Shown piece by piece: positions 26,567 through 35,900 of a stretch of DNA of 64,000 nucleotides. This stretch comes from an uncultured Thiothrix sp. (lineage in GTDB: Bacteria > Pseudomonadota > Gammaproteobacteria > Thiotrichales > Thiotrichaceae): positions 62,001 through 126,000 of the forward strand of contig NZ_CALMZC010000015.1 in NCBI RefSeq assembly GCF_937873765.1, in the 5' to 3' direction. Made by a program: the position numbers and the translations under genes. Position 1 is the first letter of the stretch, and each line of letters starts with the position of its first letter. The notes under the pieces are model-generated. The model ran no database searches. It was not told the DNA's origin and saw only the letters and a list, made by a program, of their open reading frames with translations.

Positions 26567-26934
26567 GCACTTCGAGCAATCCAAACCACAAGCACTCTTA
26601 GAGTTATATGGTGCTAAATGTCTATGGGCATGTGCGTGTGCAGGATAATCGGGTTTGGCTGCATGTTTTTTTGGAGAAGCTCACGGCTCAGCAGGAAGCC
26701 AGTTTTTCCCAGCCTTGGCGGTTAGCCGATGCACCGGAAGATTATTTACAGAACATGCTCAAAGCGATTGTTGGGATTGAGCTAGTCATCACGCGCTGGG
26801 AGGGTAAGTGGAAATTGAGTCAGAATAAAGTTAGCCCCGAATACCAAGGGGTGATAGCAGGCTTGAGTGAAACCCAAGTGGCAGAGTCGATGGCTTTAGC
26901 CGCTACTATGCAAAGCCTCAAGCCTGCCCATTAG
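26553..26934 (+). pseudogene. Broken PaiB (FMN-binding split-barrel regulator)
   Basis: ATG 26553 opens MYIPKHFEQSKPQALLELYG, the standard PaiB N-terminus, but this frame meets a stop after 31 codons. A shifted frame from 26608 then carries the PaiB C-terminal half: NVYGHVRVQDNRVWLHVFLE, AIVGIELVITRWEGKWKLSQ and a final GVIAGL segment. Roughly 80 residues of the FMN-binding middle are missing and the two parts are out of frame by one base, so this is an internal deletion, not a simple frameshift. PaiB proteins are predicted FMN-binding transcription factors or protease-synthase regulators. The remaining C-terminal frame (108 codons) might be translated but would lack the cofactor site. Confidence 0.85.
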
Positions 26935-26997
26935 GAGGATAGGCACGGTAGTCGGAAGGTTCTAAGCTTAAAACTTTCCTCTAAGTGTGGAGCAGTG

Positions 26998-27294
26998 ATG
27001 CCTGAGCAAACCTTGTCACAAGAGCGGCGTATTTTGATGGTGATGCGCAAAACTTTGGCGAGTATTGTGCGTGATTTGACGCCGAAAGATCCATATCAGC
27101 CTTATCCCCTTAGCACTGCGACGGTTGAAGATATGAAAGCCTGCTTTGATTTAATTGCCGCGCGTGAGCGAGAGTTAGCAGTACAAGAGGGTTTGACCAC
27201 GCAAGAATTACCGCGCTTTACCGATGATCCTCCAACCGCGCAAGTGATCTCCGTGGCACAATTAAAAGCTAATTTGAAGCGAGTGAGTGAATGA
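26998..27294 (+). CDS. Small protein of unknown function preceding a DUF2384-like gene
   Basis: 98 residues from ATG 26998, which has GGAG five bases upstream; a GTG at 26995 is alternative. I do not recognise the family. The sequence is mixed helical (SQERRILMVMRKTLASIVRD, then TVEDMKACFDLIAARERELA) with a proline-rich central turn and no membrane segment or signal. It overlaps the next gene by four bases (ATGAGCG), so the two are translationally coupled and probably act together. Confidence 0.65.
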   Translation: MPEQTLSQERRILMVMRKTLASIVRDLTPKDPYQPYPLSTATVEDMKACFDLIAARERELAVQEGLTTQELPRFTDDPPTAQVISVAQLKANLKRVSE

Positions 27295-27707
27295 GCGTGG
27301 TCGATCCTAAAACGTTTGCAAGCTTGCAGCAGCTAGTGCAGTGGGAGCTTAGCCCTGAGCATATGGCATTAATTTTAGGTTTGCCCGCTGAAATTAAAGC
27401 GCGTCACTTAAGTGCTTACTTGCGCGGCGAGCGGGCTTTACCCGAGTCTCTCGATTTGGCTGATCGGCTGGATCATATTCTTGGTATTAGTGAAGCACTC
27501 GCCACTACTTTCCCGTTTAGCGCACAGATGCGTTCAGTTTGGTTACGTCGCCCCCATCGACGTTTTCAAGGGCGCTCGCCTATAGTGGTGATGCTGGAAG
27601 AGGGTGTAGAAGGCTTGCAGAAAGTGCGTATGGATGTGGATTGCGCTTATAGCTATGCGATTGCGGATGCGTTACAGGCACAACAAACTAAAAACAATAA
27701 CGCTTAA
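27291..27707 (+). CDS. DUF2384/MbcA-ParS-type protein, possible antitoxin-like
   Basis: 138 residues. The first half contains an HTH-like segment (MALILGLPAEIKARHLSAYL then RGERALP), and the C-terminal half SVWLRRPHRRFQGRSPIVVM followed by LEEGVEGLQKVR follows the MbcA/ParS/Xre toxin-binding pattern (WL..P...F.G..P...L..G..GL..V). In RES-Xre modules such a protein is followed by a RES-domain toxin; no RES gene is here. The upstream overlapping gene is not a known toxin. Orphan chromosomal copies of DUF2384 proteins are common, so a toxin-antitoxin role is only a possibility. Confidence 0.65.
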   Translation: MSVVDPKTFASLQQLVQWELSPEHMALILGLPAEIKARHLSAYLRGERALPESLDLADRLDHILGISEALATTFPFSAQMRSVWLRRPHRRFQGRSPIVVMLEEGVEGLQKVRMDVDCAYSYAIADALQAQQTKNNNA

Positions 27708-27779
27708 ATTGCTTAACACTGCCATCGTTCGGTTCGTGTTTCATTTCGATACCAAGTAGGGGGTGAGGATTGGTGTTTA

Positions 27780-27824
27780 TAGTACAGATCCTATGTACTA
27801 AACTTAACTTTTACCTAAGTTTAG
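27780..27824. repeat. Two adjacent perfect inverted repeats upstream of the SnoaL-like gene
   Basis: TAGTACA (27780-27786) mirrors TGTACTA (27794-27800), and CTAAACTTA (27798-27806) mirrors TAAGTTTAG (27816-27824). They lie just before the SnoaL-like start at 27835. They could be operator sites or mutually exclusive leader hairpins; neither has a T-run. Confidence 0.5.
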
Positions 27825-27834
27825 GCTAAAGCTC

Positions 27835-28287
27835 ATGTATCACCGTATCGTTAGACATAAACTTCTTACAGCCTTTGCTGGTTTGAATACAGGTCATATA
27901 CAAGCCGTACTTAAAGAACTGAGTGATTCAGCCGAGCATTATTTTATTGGTGACCATGCTTTGGGTGAGGTACGCCATACTCGTGCAGATATTCAACAAT
28001 GGTATGAGCGCCTATTGACCATCTTCCCTGATATTCAGTTCACCTTGCATAAAATCGAGGTCAAAGGTATGCCGTGGAATACTTTAGTCAGCGTATATTG
28101 GACTGAAGTCAATCATGGCACGGATGGTGTGCGTACAGAAAATACAGGTGTAAATCTCATGCAAATTCGCTGGGGCAAAGTAACTAGTATCCGGATTTAT
28201 ACGGATACAGTACTGTTAACTAGAGCTTTAGCACGTTTAGCAAAGGCTGGTAACTTGGAGGCAAGTAAGCCAGCTATTGAATCTTGA
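27835..28287 (+). CDS. SnoaL/NTF2-like domain protein
   Basis: 150 residues matching the cone-shaped NTF2-like fold of the SnoaL-like/nuclear-transport-factor group: an N-terminal helix pair, the VRHTRADIQQWYERLLTIFP segment, the strand VSVYWTEVNHGTD, and the last strands NLMQIRWGKVTSIRIYTDT. Such proteins include isomerases, cyclases and proteins with no catalytic role, so no reaction is assigned. ATG 27835 follows AAAGCTC and the paired inverted repeats. It stands alone between the DUF2384 unit and the cyclophilin. Confidence 0.7.
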   Translation: MYHRIVRHKLLTAFAGLNTGHIQAVLKELSDSAEHYFIGDHALGEVRHTRADIQQWYERLLTIFPDIQFTLHKIEVKGMPWNTLVSVYWTEVNHGTDGVRTENTGVNLMQIRWGKVTSIRIYTDTVLLTRALARLAKAGNLEASKPAIES

Positions 28288-28393
28288 AAAGATTAACCAA
28301 TTCTAAGTATTCCTTGTCAAACTACCTCAGTCTAGTATCCCCCCCCTGCTTTTGCTACATTAGCGCCTTTCTTTGATCTGAGAGTATCCCCTC

Positions 28394-28888
28394 ATGGTAA
28401 ATCCAAGTGTATTTTTTGACGTGTCCATCGGCGGCCAACCTGCTGGACGTATCGTGTTTGAACTATTCGAAGACGTAGTACCAAAGACTGCAGAAAACTT
28501 CCGTGCCTTGTGCACAGGTGAGCAAGGCTTTGGTTATAAAGGTTCTAGCTTCCATCGCGTGATTCCTGAATTCATGGTGCAGGGTGGTGATTTCACCAAT
28601 CATAATGGCACGGGCGGTAAGTCCATCTATGGCAATAAATTTGCTGATGAAAATTTCAAATTAAAGCATGATCGTGCAGGCTTATTGTCAATGGCAAATG
28701 CAGGCCCCAATACCAATGGCTCACAATTCTTCATTACCACCGTTGTCACCCCTTGGTTAGACGGCAAGCACGTGGTATTTGGTCAAGTCACAGAAGGCAT
28801 GGATGTCCTAAAAACGATTGAATCCAATGGTACGCGCAGCGGCAGCACTAAAGCAGCGATCAAAATTGAAGATTGCGGCCAACTCTAA
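28394..28888 (+). CDS. Eukaryote-type cyclophilin (peptidyl-prolyl isomerase)
   Basis: 164 residues. Catalyses cis-trans isomerisation of proline bonds; no signal peptide, so cytoplasmic. The sequence is of the cyclophilin A type typical of eukaryotes rather than the bacterial PpiA/PpiB type: it opens [20 protein letters not shown], has the loop [20 protein letters not shown], then [20 protein letters not shown] and [18 protein letters not shown], and ends [21 protein letters not shown]. The catalytic Arg/Phe/Met/Gln residues in [13 protein letters not shown], and the Trp of [10 protein letters not shown], are intact. It is monocistronic with ATG 28394. Gene transfer from a eukaryote, directly or through other bacteria, is inferred. 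Confidence 0.93.
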   Translation: MVNPSVFFDVSIGGQPAGRIVFELFEDVVPKTAENFRALCTGEQGFGYKGSSFHRVIPEFMVQGGDFTNHNGTGGKSIYGNKFADENFKLKHDRAGLLSMANAGPNTNGSQFFITTVVTPWLDGKHVVFGQVTEGMDVLKTIESNGTRSGSTKAAIKIEDCGQL

Positions 28889-28958
28889 GCTTGTTTTTGG
28901 TGCCGGTCGCTGATCGGCATCAAACCCCTCCTGATTCTCTTCTAGCACACTATTTACT

Positions 28959-30953
28959 ATGCAAGGTTTAAATCCTCAACAACAAGCTGCAGTTGTGCAT
29001 CTAGGTTCCCCCTTATTAGTTCTAGCCGGCGCAGGTAGCGGTAAAACCCGTGTGATTACCCAAAAAATTGCATGGCTGATTCGTAAAGCTGAGTACGAAG
29101 CGAAAACCATTGCGGCGATTACTTTCACCAATAAAGCAGCGCGGGAAATGCGCGAGCGGGCAGGGCAATTGCTTAGTAAAGAAGAGTCCAAGGGTTTAAC
29201 TGTTTCCACCTTCCACACTTTAGGCTTAACAATTCTCAAGCAAGAAGTGAAGAAATTGGGGTATAAGCCCGGCTTTTCGATTTTAGATACGCAAGATAGT
29301 GATTTAGTACTGCGTGAATTAGCGCTTAAAGAGGATATTGGTGAAACCGATGATATTCGTTGGCAAGTCTCGCGCTGGAAAAATGATTTTTTAAGCCCTG
29401 AGCAAGTCATGCAACAAGCGACTGATGAGTTAGGTCAGCGTGCAGCTAGGTTATATGAACAATATCAGCGCCAAATCAAAGCGTATAATGCAGTTGATTT
29501 TGATGATTTAATTGTCTTACCCGTCCAATTATTTCAGCAATATCCTGAAGTCTTGGAAAATTGGCAAAAGCGCTTACGTTATTTATTAGTCGATGAATAC
29601 CAAGATACCAATGCTTGCCAATATCAACTGATTCGTCAACTTGCAGGCGTGCGTGGTGCTTTGACTACGGTAGGCGATGATGATCAATCGATTTATGCGT
29701 GGCGTGGTGCGCGTCCAGAAAATATTGTGCAACTACAGCGTGATTATCCGAGTTTAAAAGTGATTAAGCTGGAGCAAAATTATCGTTCTACTAAACGTAT
29801 TTTAGAGAGCGCGAATCATCTAATTGCCCACAATCCGCACATGTTTGAAAAGAAATTGTGGAGCACTTTGGGCGAAGGTGATCCGATTCTCGTCATGCCG
29901 TGTCGTTCGGTGGAACATGAAGCGGAAAAGGTAGTGGGCGAGATTATGAAACGCCATTTTCGCGAGCGAGCGGAGTACAAAGATTTTGCGATTTTGTATC
30001 GCGGTAATCACCAAAGTCGGGTATTTGAAACCTTGCTACGTCAGCAAAATATTCCTTATCAAATTACCGGCGGTACTTCGTTTTTTGAGCGTACTGAAGT
30101 TAAAGATATTTTGGCTTATTTGCGCCTAATCAGTAATTCTAATGATGATGCCGCATTTCTGCGGGTGATTAATACCCCACGCCGTGAAATTGGTACGATA
30201 ACTTTAGAAAAGTTGGGCGATTATGCGCATGAACGCAAGAATAGTTTATTTATCTGTGCGCAAGAAATGGCATTTGCAGAGCGAATCGGTGCTAAGTCAC
30301 GCCAGCGTTTAGAACATTTCACCTATTGGCTAAATGACTTAATTGAACTGAATAAGACCGAACACCCAGCGAATGTGGTGAAGCGTATTGTCACGGATAT
30401 TCATTATGAGGACTGGCTCTTGCAAAATTCCAGCTCGCCGAATATGGCAGAAAGGCGCATGGCCAATGTGCACGAAGTCGTCAATTGGGTGAACAAACTG
30501 TATGACGATGGCATGGGCAAAGAGACTCTCGCGGAAATTGTTGCGCACATGAGTTTGGTGGATTTGCTAGAGCGCAATAGTGAAGAAACTGAGCAAAATG
30601 CAGTGACTTTAATGACCCTGCACGGTGCGAAGGGCTTGGAGTTTCCTTATGTGTTCCTGATTGGGGCAGAAGAGGAAATTTTGCCGCATTTGAATAGTAT
30701 GGATGAAGCAGGCATTCAAGAGGAGCGACGTTTGGCTTATGTGGGGATTACCCGTGCGCAAAAGCATTTGACGATTAGCTATGCGAAAACTCGTTCACGC
30801 TATGGAGAGAAAATGGCTTGTGATCCGAGTCGCTTTTTAGCGGAACTACCTGAGGAGCATTTACTCTGGGAAGATCGTAAAGTTAGCACGCCCGAAGAGC
30901 GCCAAGCCACTGCGAGTGCTTATATTTCGAGTCTAAAGGATTTACTCGGTTAG
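28959..30953 (+). CDS. rep: ATP-dependent DNA helicase Rep
   Basis: 664 residues (E. coli 673). Superfamily 1A 3'-5' helicase that removes proteins ahead of replication forks. Motif I is LAGAGSGKTRVIT, motif II-III includes LLVDEYQDTN and VGDDDQSIYAWRGA, and motifs V-VI are TLHGAKGLEFPYVFLIGAEE and EERRLAYVGITRAQKHL. The N-terminal MQGLNPQQQAAVVHLGSP and length favour Rep over UvrD or PcrA. A normal single-copy gene with ATG 28959. Confidence 0.94.
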   Translation: MQGLNPQQQAAVVHLGSPLLVLAGAGSGKTRVITQKIAWLIRKAEYEAKTIAAITFTNKAAREMRERAGQLLSKEESKGLTVSTFHTLGLTILKQEVKKLGYKPGFSILDTQDSDLVLRELALKEDIGETDDIRWQVSRWKNDFLSPEQVMQQATDELGQRAARLYEQYQRQIKAYNAVDFDDLIVLPVQLFQQYPEVLENWQKRLRYLLVDEYQDTNACQYQLIRQLAGVRGALTTVGDDDQSIYAWRGARPENIVQLQRDYPSLKVIKLEQNYRSTKRILESANHLIAHNPHMFEKKLWSTLGEGDPILVMPCRSVEHEAEKVVGEIMKRHFRERAEYKDFAILYRGNHQSRVFETLLRQQNIPYQITGGTSFFERTEVKDILAYLRLISNSNDDAAFLRVINTPRREIGTITLEKLGDYAHERKNSLFICAQEMAFAERIGAKSRQRLEHFTYWLNDLIELNKTEHPANVVKRIVTDIHYEDWLLQNSSSPNMAERRMANVHEVVNWVNKLYDDGMGKETLAEIVAHMSLVDLLERNSEETEQNAVTLMTLHGAKGLEFPYVFLIGAEEEILPHLNSMDEAGIQEERRLAYVGITRAQKHLTISYAKTRSRYGEKMACDPSRFLAELPEEHLLWEDRKVSTPEERQATASAYISSLKDLLG

Positions 30954-31033
30954 CTGCAGTAGTCTAAGAGTAGGGCTTGTGATTATCTGATTAGCCCCCA
31001 TCTTGTTTAGCCTAATTCTCGGAGATTTTCTGT

Positions 31034-31888
31034 ATGGCTATTCGTCCTATTCAGCAATTAATCAGAGCGCAAGCGGTGCGTGAAGGTGCAGGTGTGACCG
31101 TGCATCGGAGTATTGGTACGCAGTCTTTGCGTCACCTTGATCCTTTTCTCATGCTCGACCATTTTGGTAGCGATAACCCGAATGAGTATATCGCCGGTTT
31201 TCCAGCCCATCCTCATCGTGGGTTTATTACCTTTACCTATATGCTGGATGGGCAGATGGAGCACCGGGACAGTATGGGGAATCGTGGCGAATTAGATTCG
31301 GGTGGGGTGCAATGGATGAAGGCCGCCAGTGGCGTGATTCATTCTGAAATGCCCCGCCAAGTTGATGGTTTACTCCGTGGATTTCAGTTATGGATTAATT
31401 TACCGGCTGCTGAGAAGATGTCTGATCCCGCGTATCAAGAGTTTCCGGCGAATAAAATTCCCGAAGTGGAAACGGCTAGCATTAAAGTACGGGTTTTAGC
31501 CGGTGAATATCAAGGCCAAGCTGGGGTAATTAAAGACCCTAATACCCAAGTCTGTTATTTAGATGTGCGCTTGGAGGCTCAGGCTCGTTTTGAACTCGCT
31601 GTACCTAAAGAGCACCAAGGCTTTATTTATGTGTTTGAAGGTAGTGCTACGAGCCAAAGCCACGCTTTACCTCAGCACAGTTTAGCGGTATTGGGGCAAG
31701 GTGATGCAGTTGCTGTGACTGCGGGCGAAAAAGGCACACGTTTTATTCTAGTGATGGGTAAACCGCTTGGGGAGCCGATAGTGCAATACGGCCCTTTTGT
31801 GATGAATACCCGTGAGGAAATCGGCCAAGCGATGGCAGATTATCAAAATAATCAGTTGGTCAGGAAAAAAGCAGCTTTTAATGTTTAA
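31034..31888 (+). CDS. Pirin-family cupin protein
   Basis: 284 residues. Bicupin of the pirin family; the metal-binding residues are in AHPHRGFITFTYMLDGQMEH and the following SGVIHSEMP. Some bacterial pirins are quercetinases or regulate pyruvate metabolism, but most have no known role. ATG 31034 follows GGAGATTTTCTG. It is followed by a GACAGCTA/TAGCTGTC hairpin at 31913-31937 and then by the tnpB relic. Confidence 0.9.
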   Translation: MAIRPIQQLIRAQAVREGAGVTVHRSIGTQSLRHLDPFLMLDHFGSDNPNEYIAGFPAHPHRGFITFTYMLDGQMEHRDSMGNRGELDSGGVQWMKAASGVIHSEMPRQVDGLLRGFQLWINLPAAEKMSDPAYQEFPANKIPEVETASIKVRVLAGEYQGQAGVIKDPNTQVCYLDVRLEAQARFELAVPKEHQGFIYVFEGSATSQSHALPQHSLAVLGQGDAVAVTAGEKGTRFILVMGKPLGEPIVQYGPFVMNTREEIGQAMADYQNNQLVRKKAAFNV

Positions 31889-31912
31889 TAGTTGAAGTAG
31901 CTTTACTAAAAC

Positions 31913-31937
31913 GACAGCTAGCTATCTAGTAGCTGTC
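31913..31937 (+). terminator. Hairpin after the pirin gene
   Basis: GACAGCTA (31913-31920) pairs perfectly with TAGCTGTC (31930-31937). It lies 25 bases after the pirin stop and lacks a T-run, so it is a weak or Rho-dependent terminator candidate. The stretch from here to 32090 has nothing else I can name. Confidence 0.4.
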
Positions 31938-32090
31938 ATTCGATAGGTGTGCTAGGTCTTAGCGGGTTAGCAGCAGTTACCGCAGAACTCATACCAATGT
32001 ATTCAAGATTATTCATTTTGAATAGATTACAAAATGCGTTACCGTTTGTCGATGAATAGTAGCAGCAAAAACACCGTTGATTAGACAAGT

Positions 32091-32110
32091 ATCATGCTGT
32101 ACGGCATGAT
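32091..32110. repeat. 20-bp imperfect-loop palindrome at the left side of the tnpB element
   Basis: ATCATGC-TGTACG-GCATGAT has 7-bp perfect arms and lies eight bases before the tnpB start. IS200/IS605-type elements carry such subterminal hairpins recognised by the TnpA transposase, so this is a candidate left-end structure of the element. Confidence 0.5.
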
Positions 32111-32117
32111 TTTAGTC

Positions 32118-32928
32118 ATGCTCATCAGCCACAAAATCCGCCTCCAGCCTAACAATAAACAAGCGACTTACTTTGCTAAGGCAGCGGTTCGTAAGCTATA
32201 CCGTGGATACTGACTCCAGCCACTTACCACCCGCCGAAAACCAAGGCGTGGTGGGGGTGGATTTGGGCGTATCCGCACTGGCAACCCTGTCAACGGGGGA
32301 AGTAGTGGCAGGGGCGAAGCCGCATAAAGCCTTGCTATCCCGTCTGCAACGGCTCTCCCGCAGCTTGTCACGCAAGGTTAAAGGCTCAAACCAGCGAAAT
32401 AAAGCCAAGGCAAAACTGGCGAAACTTCACGCACGCATTGCCCACATTCGCAAGGAGACTTTGCACCAACTCACCACCGATTTAACCCGCTGCTTGCACA
32501 CCATCGGCCTTGAAGATTTGAACGTGTCGGGCATGGTGAAAAATCGCCATTTGTCACGTGCCATCAGTGACATGGGCTTTTTTGAGTTTCGCCGCCAGTT
32601 GGAATACAAAGCCGAGATGCGCGGTGGTGTCGTGGTGGTGGGGGATAGGTTTTTCGCCAGTAGCAAAACCTGTTCGGCTTGCGGTCACAAGCTAGAAAAA
32701 CTCCCACTGTCAATCCGGCAGTGGACTTGTCCGACCTGTGGCGCAAGCCATGATCGGGATGTGAATGCGGCTATGAACTTAGCCCATTACGCCGTGAGTT
32801 ACACGGTGTCTGCCTGTGGAGGGGATGGCTCTGGTCTTGGACGAAAGTCGAAGACGAAACCAGCCCCAATGAAGCAGGAATTTGACCGCAAACTGGACGA
32901 TGTTCAAGTTTGTATAAGTTCAAAGTAA
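32118..32928 (+). pseudogene. tnpB: IS200/IS605-type tnpB with N-terminal internal deletion
   Basis: TnpB is an RNA-guided nuclease of IS200/IS605 and IS607 elements. ATG 32118 starts MLISHKIRLQPNNKQATYFA, a normal TnpB N-terminus, but that frame stops at 32212 after a junction near AKAA. The remainder continues from about 32190 in another frame: FVSYTVDTDSSHL, then the RuvC residues Asp in VGVDLGVSALATLS, Glu in IGLEDLNVSGM and Asp in HDRDVNAAMNL, with zinc-finger CSACGHKL and CPTCGAS. About 110-130 residues of the RNA-binding region are lost. No tnpA is present. The last codons overlap the convergent ior gene by nine bases, so the insertion forms or replaces the end of that gene. Confidence 0.85.
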
Positions 32929-35900
32929 CGGTTTGTATACTTGTGCCAGTGCTGCCGCTTTCACATGACCAAAGCCTTTAATTTGACTGAAGCGTGCTAA
33001 GTTTTCTTGTGCTTGAACAGCATTTTCGGGTGTTAACTGCTGTGCCAGTGATTTAATCAATTCACTATACTCTTTAATCAAAGCTCGTTCCTGTTGACGC
33101 TCGGCAGTGTAAGCAAACACATCCAGTACAGTGCCGCGTAGACCTTTCAATTTTGCCAAATACGGCATGAGTTTAAACATCCACTGTCCATACTCACTTT
33201 TAATTGGCTTGCCTTGGCTGTCATATTTAGTAAATAGTGGGGGAGCGAGATTCAGTTTAATGCTGTAGTCTTGCCCCGGTTCACCCTCAAAGCTTTTGCG
33301 TAACTGCTCAATGAATTCAGGCTTGGAATACAAGCGGGCTACTTCATATTCATCTTTATAAGCCATTAGGCGTGCCAGATTTTGCGCGGCTATCCGTGTC
33401 AACGGTAAAGAGACATCCGTACCTAATTGCAATTCGGCTTGGCGTAAGGGTTCTAAGCTTTGCTCATAGCGCTTAGCATAAGCGGTATTTTGGTAGTCCG
33501 TCAGCCATTGCTTATTAAAGCTTAGGATACTATCTAAACTGGCTTCAAGTTTAGGTGCGAGTGGTGTGGTTTGGAGTAGCTCTTGCGCATTGCCAAAGTG
33601 CGCAAACTGACAACCCCATAAAAATGCTGCCTTGTTTTTCTCCACTTGCGTACCATTCAGTTCGACCGCTTGCATGAGACTGTTGCGTTGCAGTGGAATC
33701 CAGCCTTTTTGCCAAGCAAAGCCTAAGACCATCATATTGGCAAATAAGGTATCGCCTAAGAGTTTCAAGGCTAGGTCATTGGCATTTAAAAATTCACAAT
33801 GACTACCAATGCTATTTTGCAGGTCATAAGCAATGGATTGTCCGGGGAACCTCCAATTGCGATTAGTAATAAATTCAGCGGTGGGTGTTTCACTCGTATT
33901 CACAATGGCTTGAGTTTGCCCGTTTAAGGTCATGGATAAAGCTTCTTGTGAGGCCGAGACAATCGCATCGCAACCTAAAAGTAAATCCGCTTCACCCGTT
34001 GCAATTTTACTGGCATTGAGTTGGCTAGGCAGTTTGGCAATTTGCACATGCGAGAGTACAGCACCGCCTTTTTGGGCTAAGCCTGCCATATCCAGCACCG
34101 TCACGCCCTTATTTTCTAAATGCGCCGCCATGCCTAATAAAGCGCCAATGGTGACAATGCCGGTGCCACCGACGCCAGTAATTAAAATTCGATGTGGCGT
34201 TTCCAACGCAGGTAACACTGGGGGAGGCAAATCTTCGTGGCTAGGTTGGGCAATTTTAGCCGGTTCGGGTTTACGTAAACTCGCTCCTTCTAAACTCACA
34301 AAGCTCGGGCAAAAACCTTTCACACAGGAAAAGTCTTGGTTGCAAGTCGATTGATTGATTTGCCGCTTAGTGCCTTTAGGCGTTTCTACCGGCTCAATGG
34401 ATAGGCAATTGGAGGTTTTCGAGCAATCACCACAACCTTCGCAGACTTCGGTATTAATGAAGGTGCGTTTTTTTAGCTCAGGCATAATCCCACGCTTACG
34501 ACGACGGCGCTTTTCGGTGGCACACATTTGTTCGTAGACTAAAATGGTAGTACCTGTTGTATCGCGTAAACGCTTTTGCACTGCATCCAATTCATCACGA
34601 TGCACAATTTCAATTGAAGTAGGTAGGCGATTTTCCACCAATTTATATTTTTCAGGATCATCAGTGACAACGATAGTTTTGGCAACTCCCTCGGCCTCCA
34701 CTTGATTCACCAACATGGGCAGAGTCAAAGTACCATCAATGGGTTGGCCACCGGTCATCGCTACTGCATCATTAAACAGAATTTTATAGGTAATATTCGC
34801 TTTGGCCGCGACGGCTGCGCGAATCGCTAATAAGCCAGAATGGAAGTAAGTACCATCGCCCAGATTAGTGAAGACATGCTTATCATTAGTAAAATGCATT
34901 TGTCCTAGCCAAGACACGCCTTCGCCACCCATTTGGCTAAAAGTTTCGGTATTACGATCCATCCAAATGGTCATGTAGTGGCAGCCAATCCCTGCTAAAG
35001 CGCGTGAGCCTTCTGGCACGCGAGTTGAGGTATTGTGCGGACAACCGGAACAGAACCAAGGCTTACGCTCAGCAGTGACCCGTGGGCGGGCGGTTTCACG
35101 TTCTTTGGCTTCAATAATGCGAATGCGCTCATTGACATGATGGCGAATGTCCTCGGGTAAATCCATCGTCACTAGACGCTTGGCAATCGCTTTTGCGACA
35201 ATCGCCGGATTAAGTTCCGACATAGCTGGCAACAGCCAATCACTACGGGGTACTGACCATTCCCCACCATCATGATCCCGCGAGGCAAATTTACCGTAAA
35301 TATTGGGACGTACATGTTCGCGCCAATTATAAAGCTCTTCTTTGAGAGCATATTCAAGAATTTGGCGCTTTTCCTCGACTACTAAAATCTCATCCAGACC
35401 TTCGGCAAAATCACGCGCATCGTGGGCATTCAAAGGCCAAACACAGCCGACCTTCATTACGCGCAACCCAATACGTCGACAGGCTTCAGTATCTAAACCT
35501 AAATCATTTAAGGCTTGGCGCACATCTTGATAAGCCTTGCCGCCGGTGATGATGCCGAAGCGCGCTTTAGGTGAATCAATTACCACACGATTTAGATTAT
35601 TGGCGCGCACATAAGCTAAAGCCGCATACCATTTGTAATCCATAATGCGCGCTTCTTGCACTAAGGGCGGATCAGGCCAGCGAATATTGAGACCACCTTC
35701 AGGCATTTGGAATTCTGCATCAGTTGGCAGAATAATACGCACTCGGTCAGGGTCAAGCTCTACTGAGGAGGAAGTTTCAATCACTTGTGTCACACATTTT
35801 AAGCCCGTCCACAAACCAGAGAAGCGGCTCATTGCCCAGCCATGTAGACCAAAATCGAGGATTTCTTGGACATCAGCGGGATATAAAACAGGGATGCCTG

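Noticed and set aside
28340..28347. Run of eight C residues upstream of the cyclophilin
   Set aside because: Short homopolymer without a coding frame around it, so not a convincing phase-variation tract.
33932..34354. Long plus-strand ORFs inside the indolepyruvate oxidoreductase gene
   Set aside because: They are antisense shadows of a clearly coding 1161-residue protein with family motifs.
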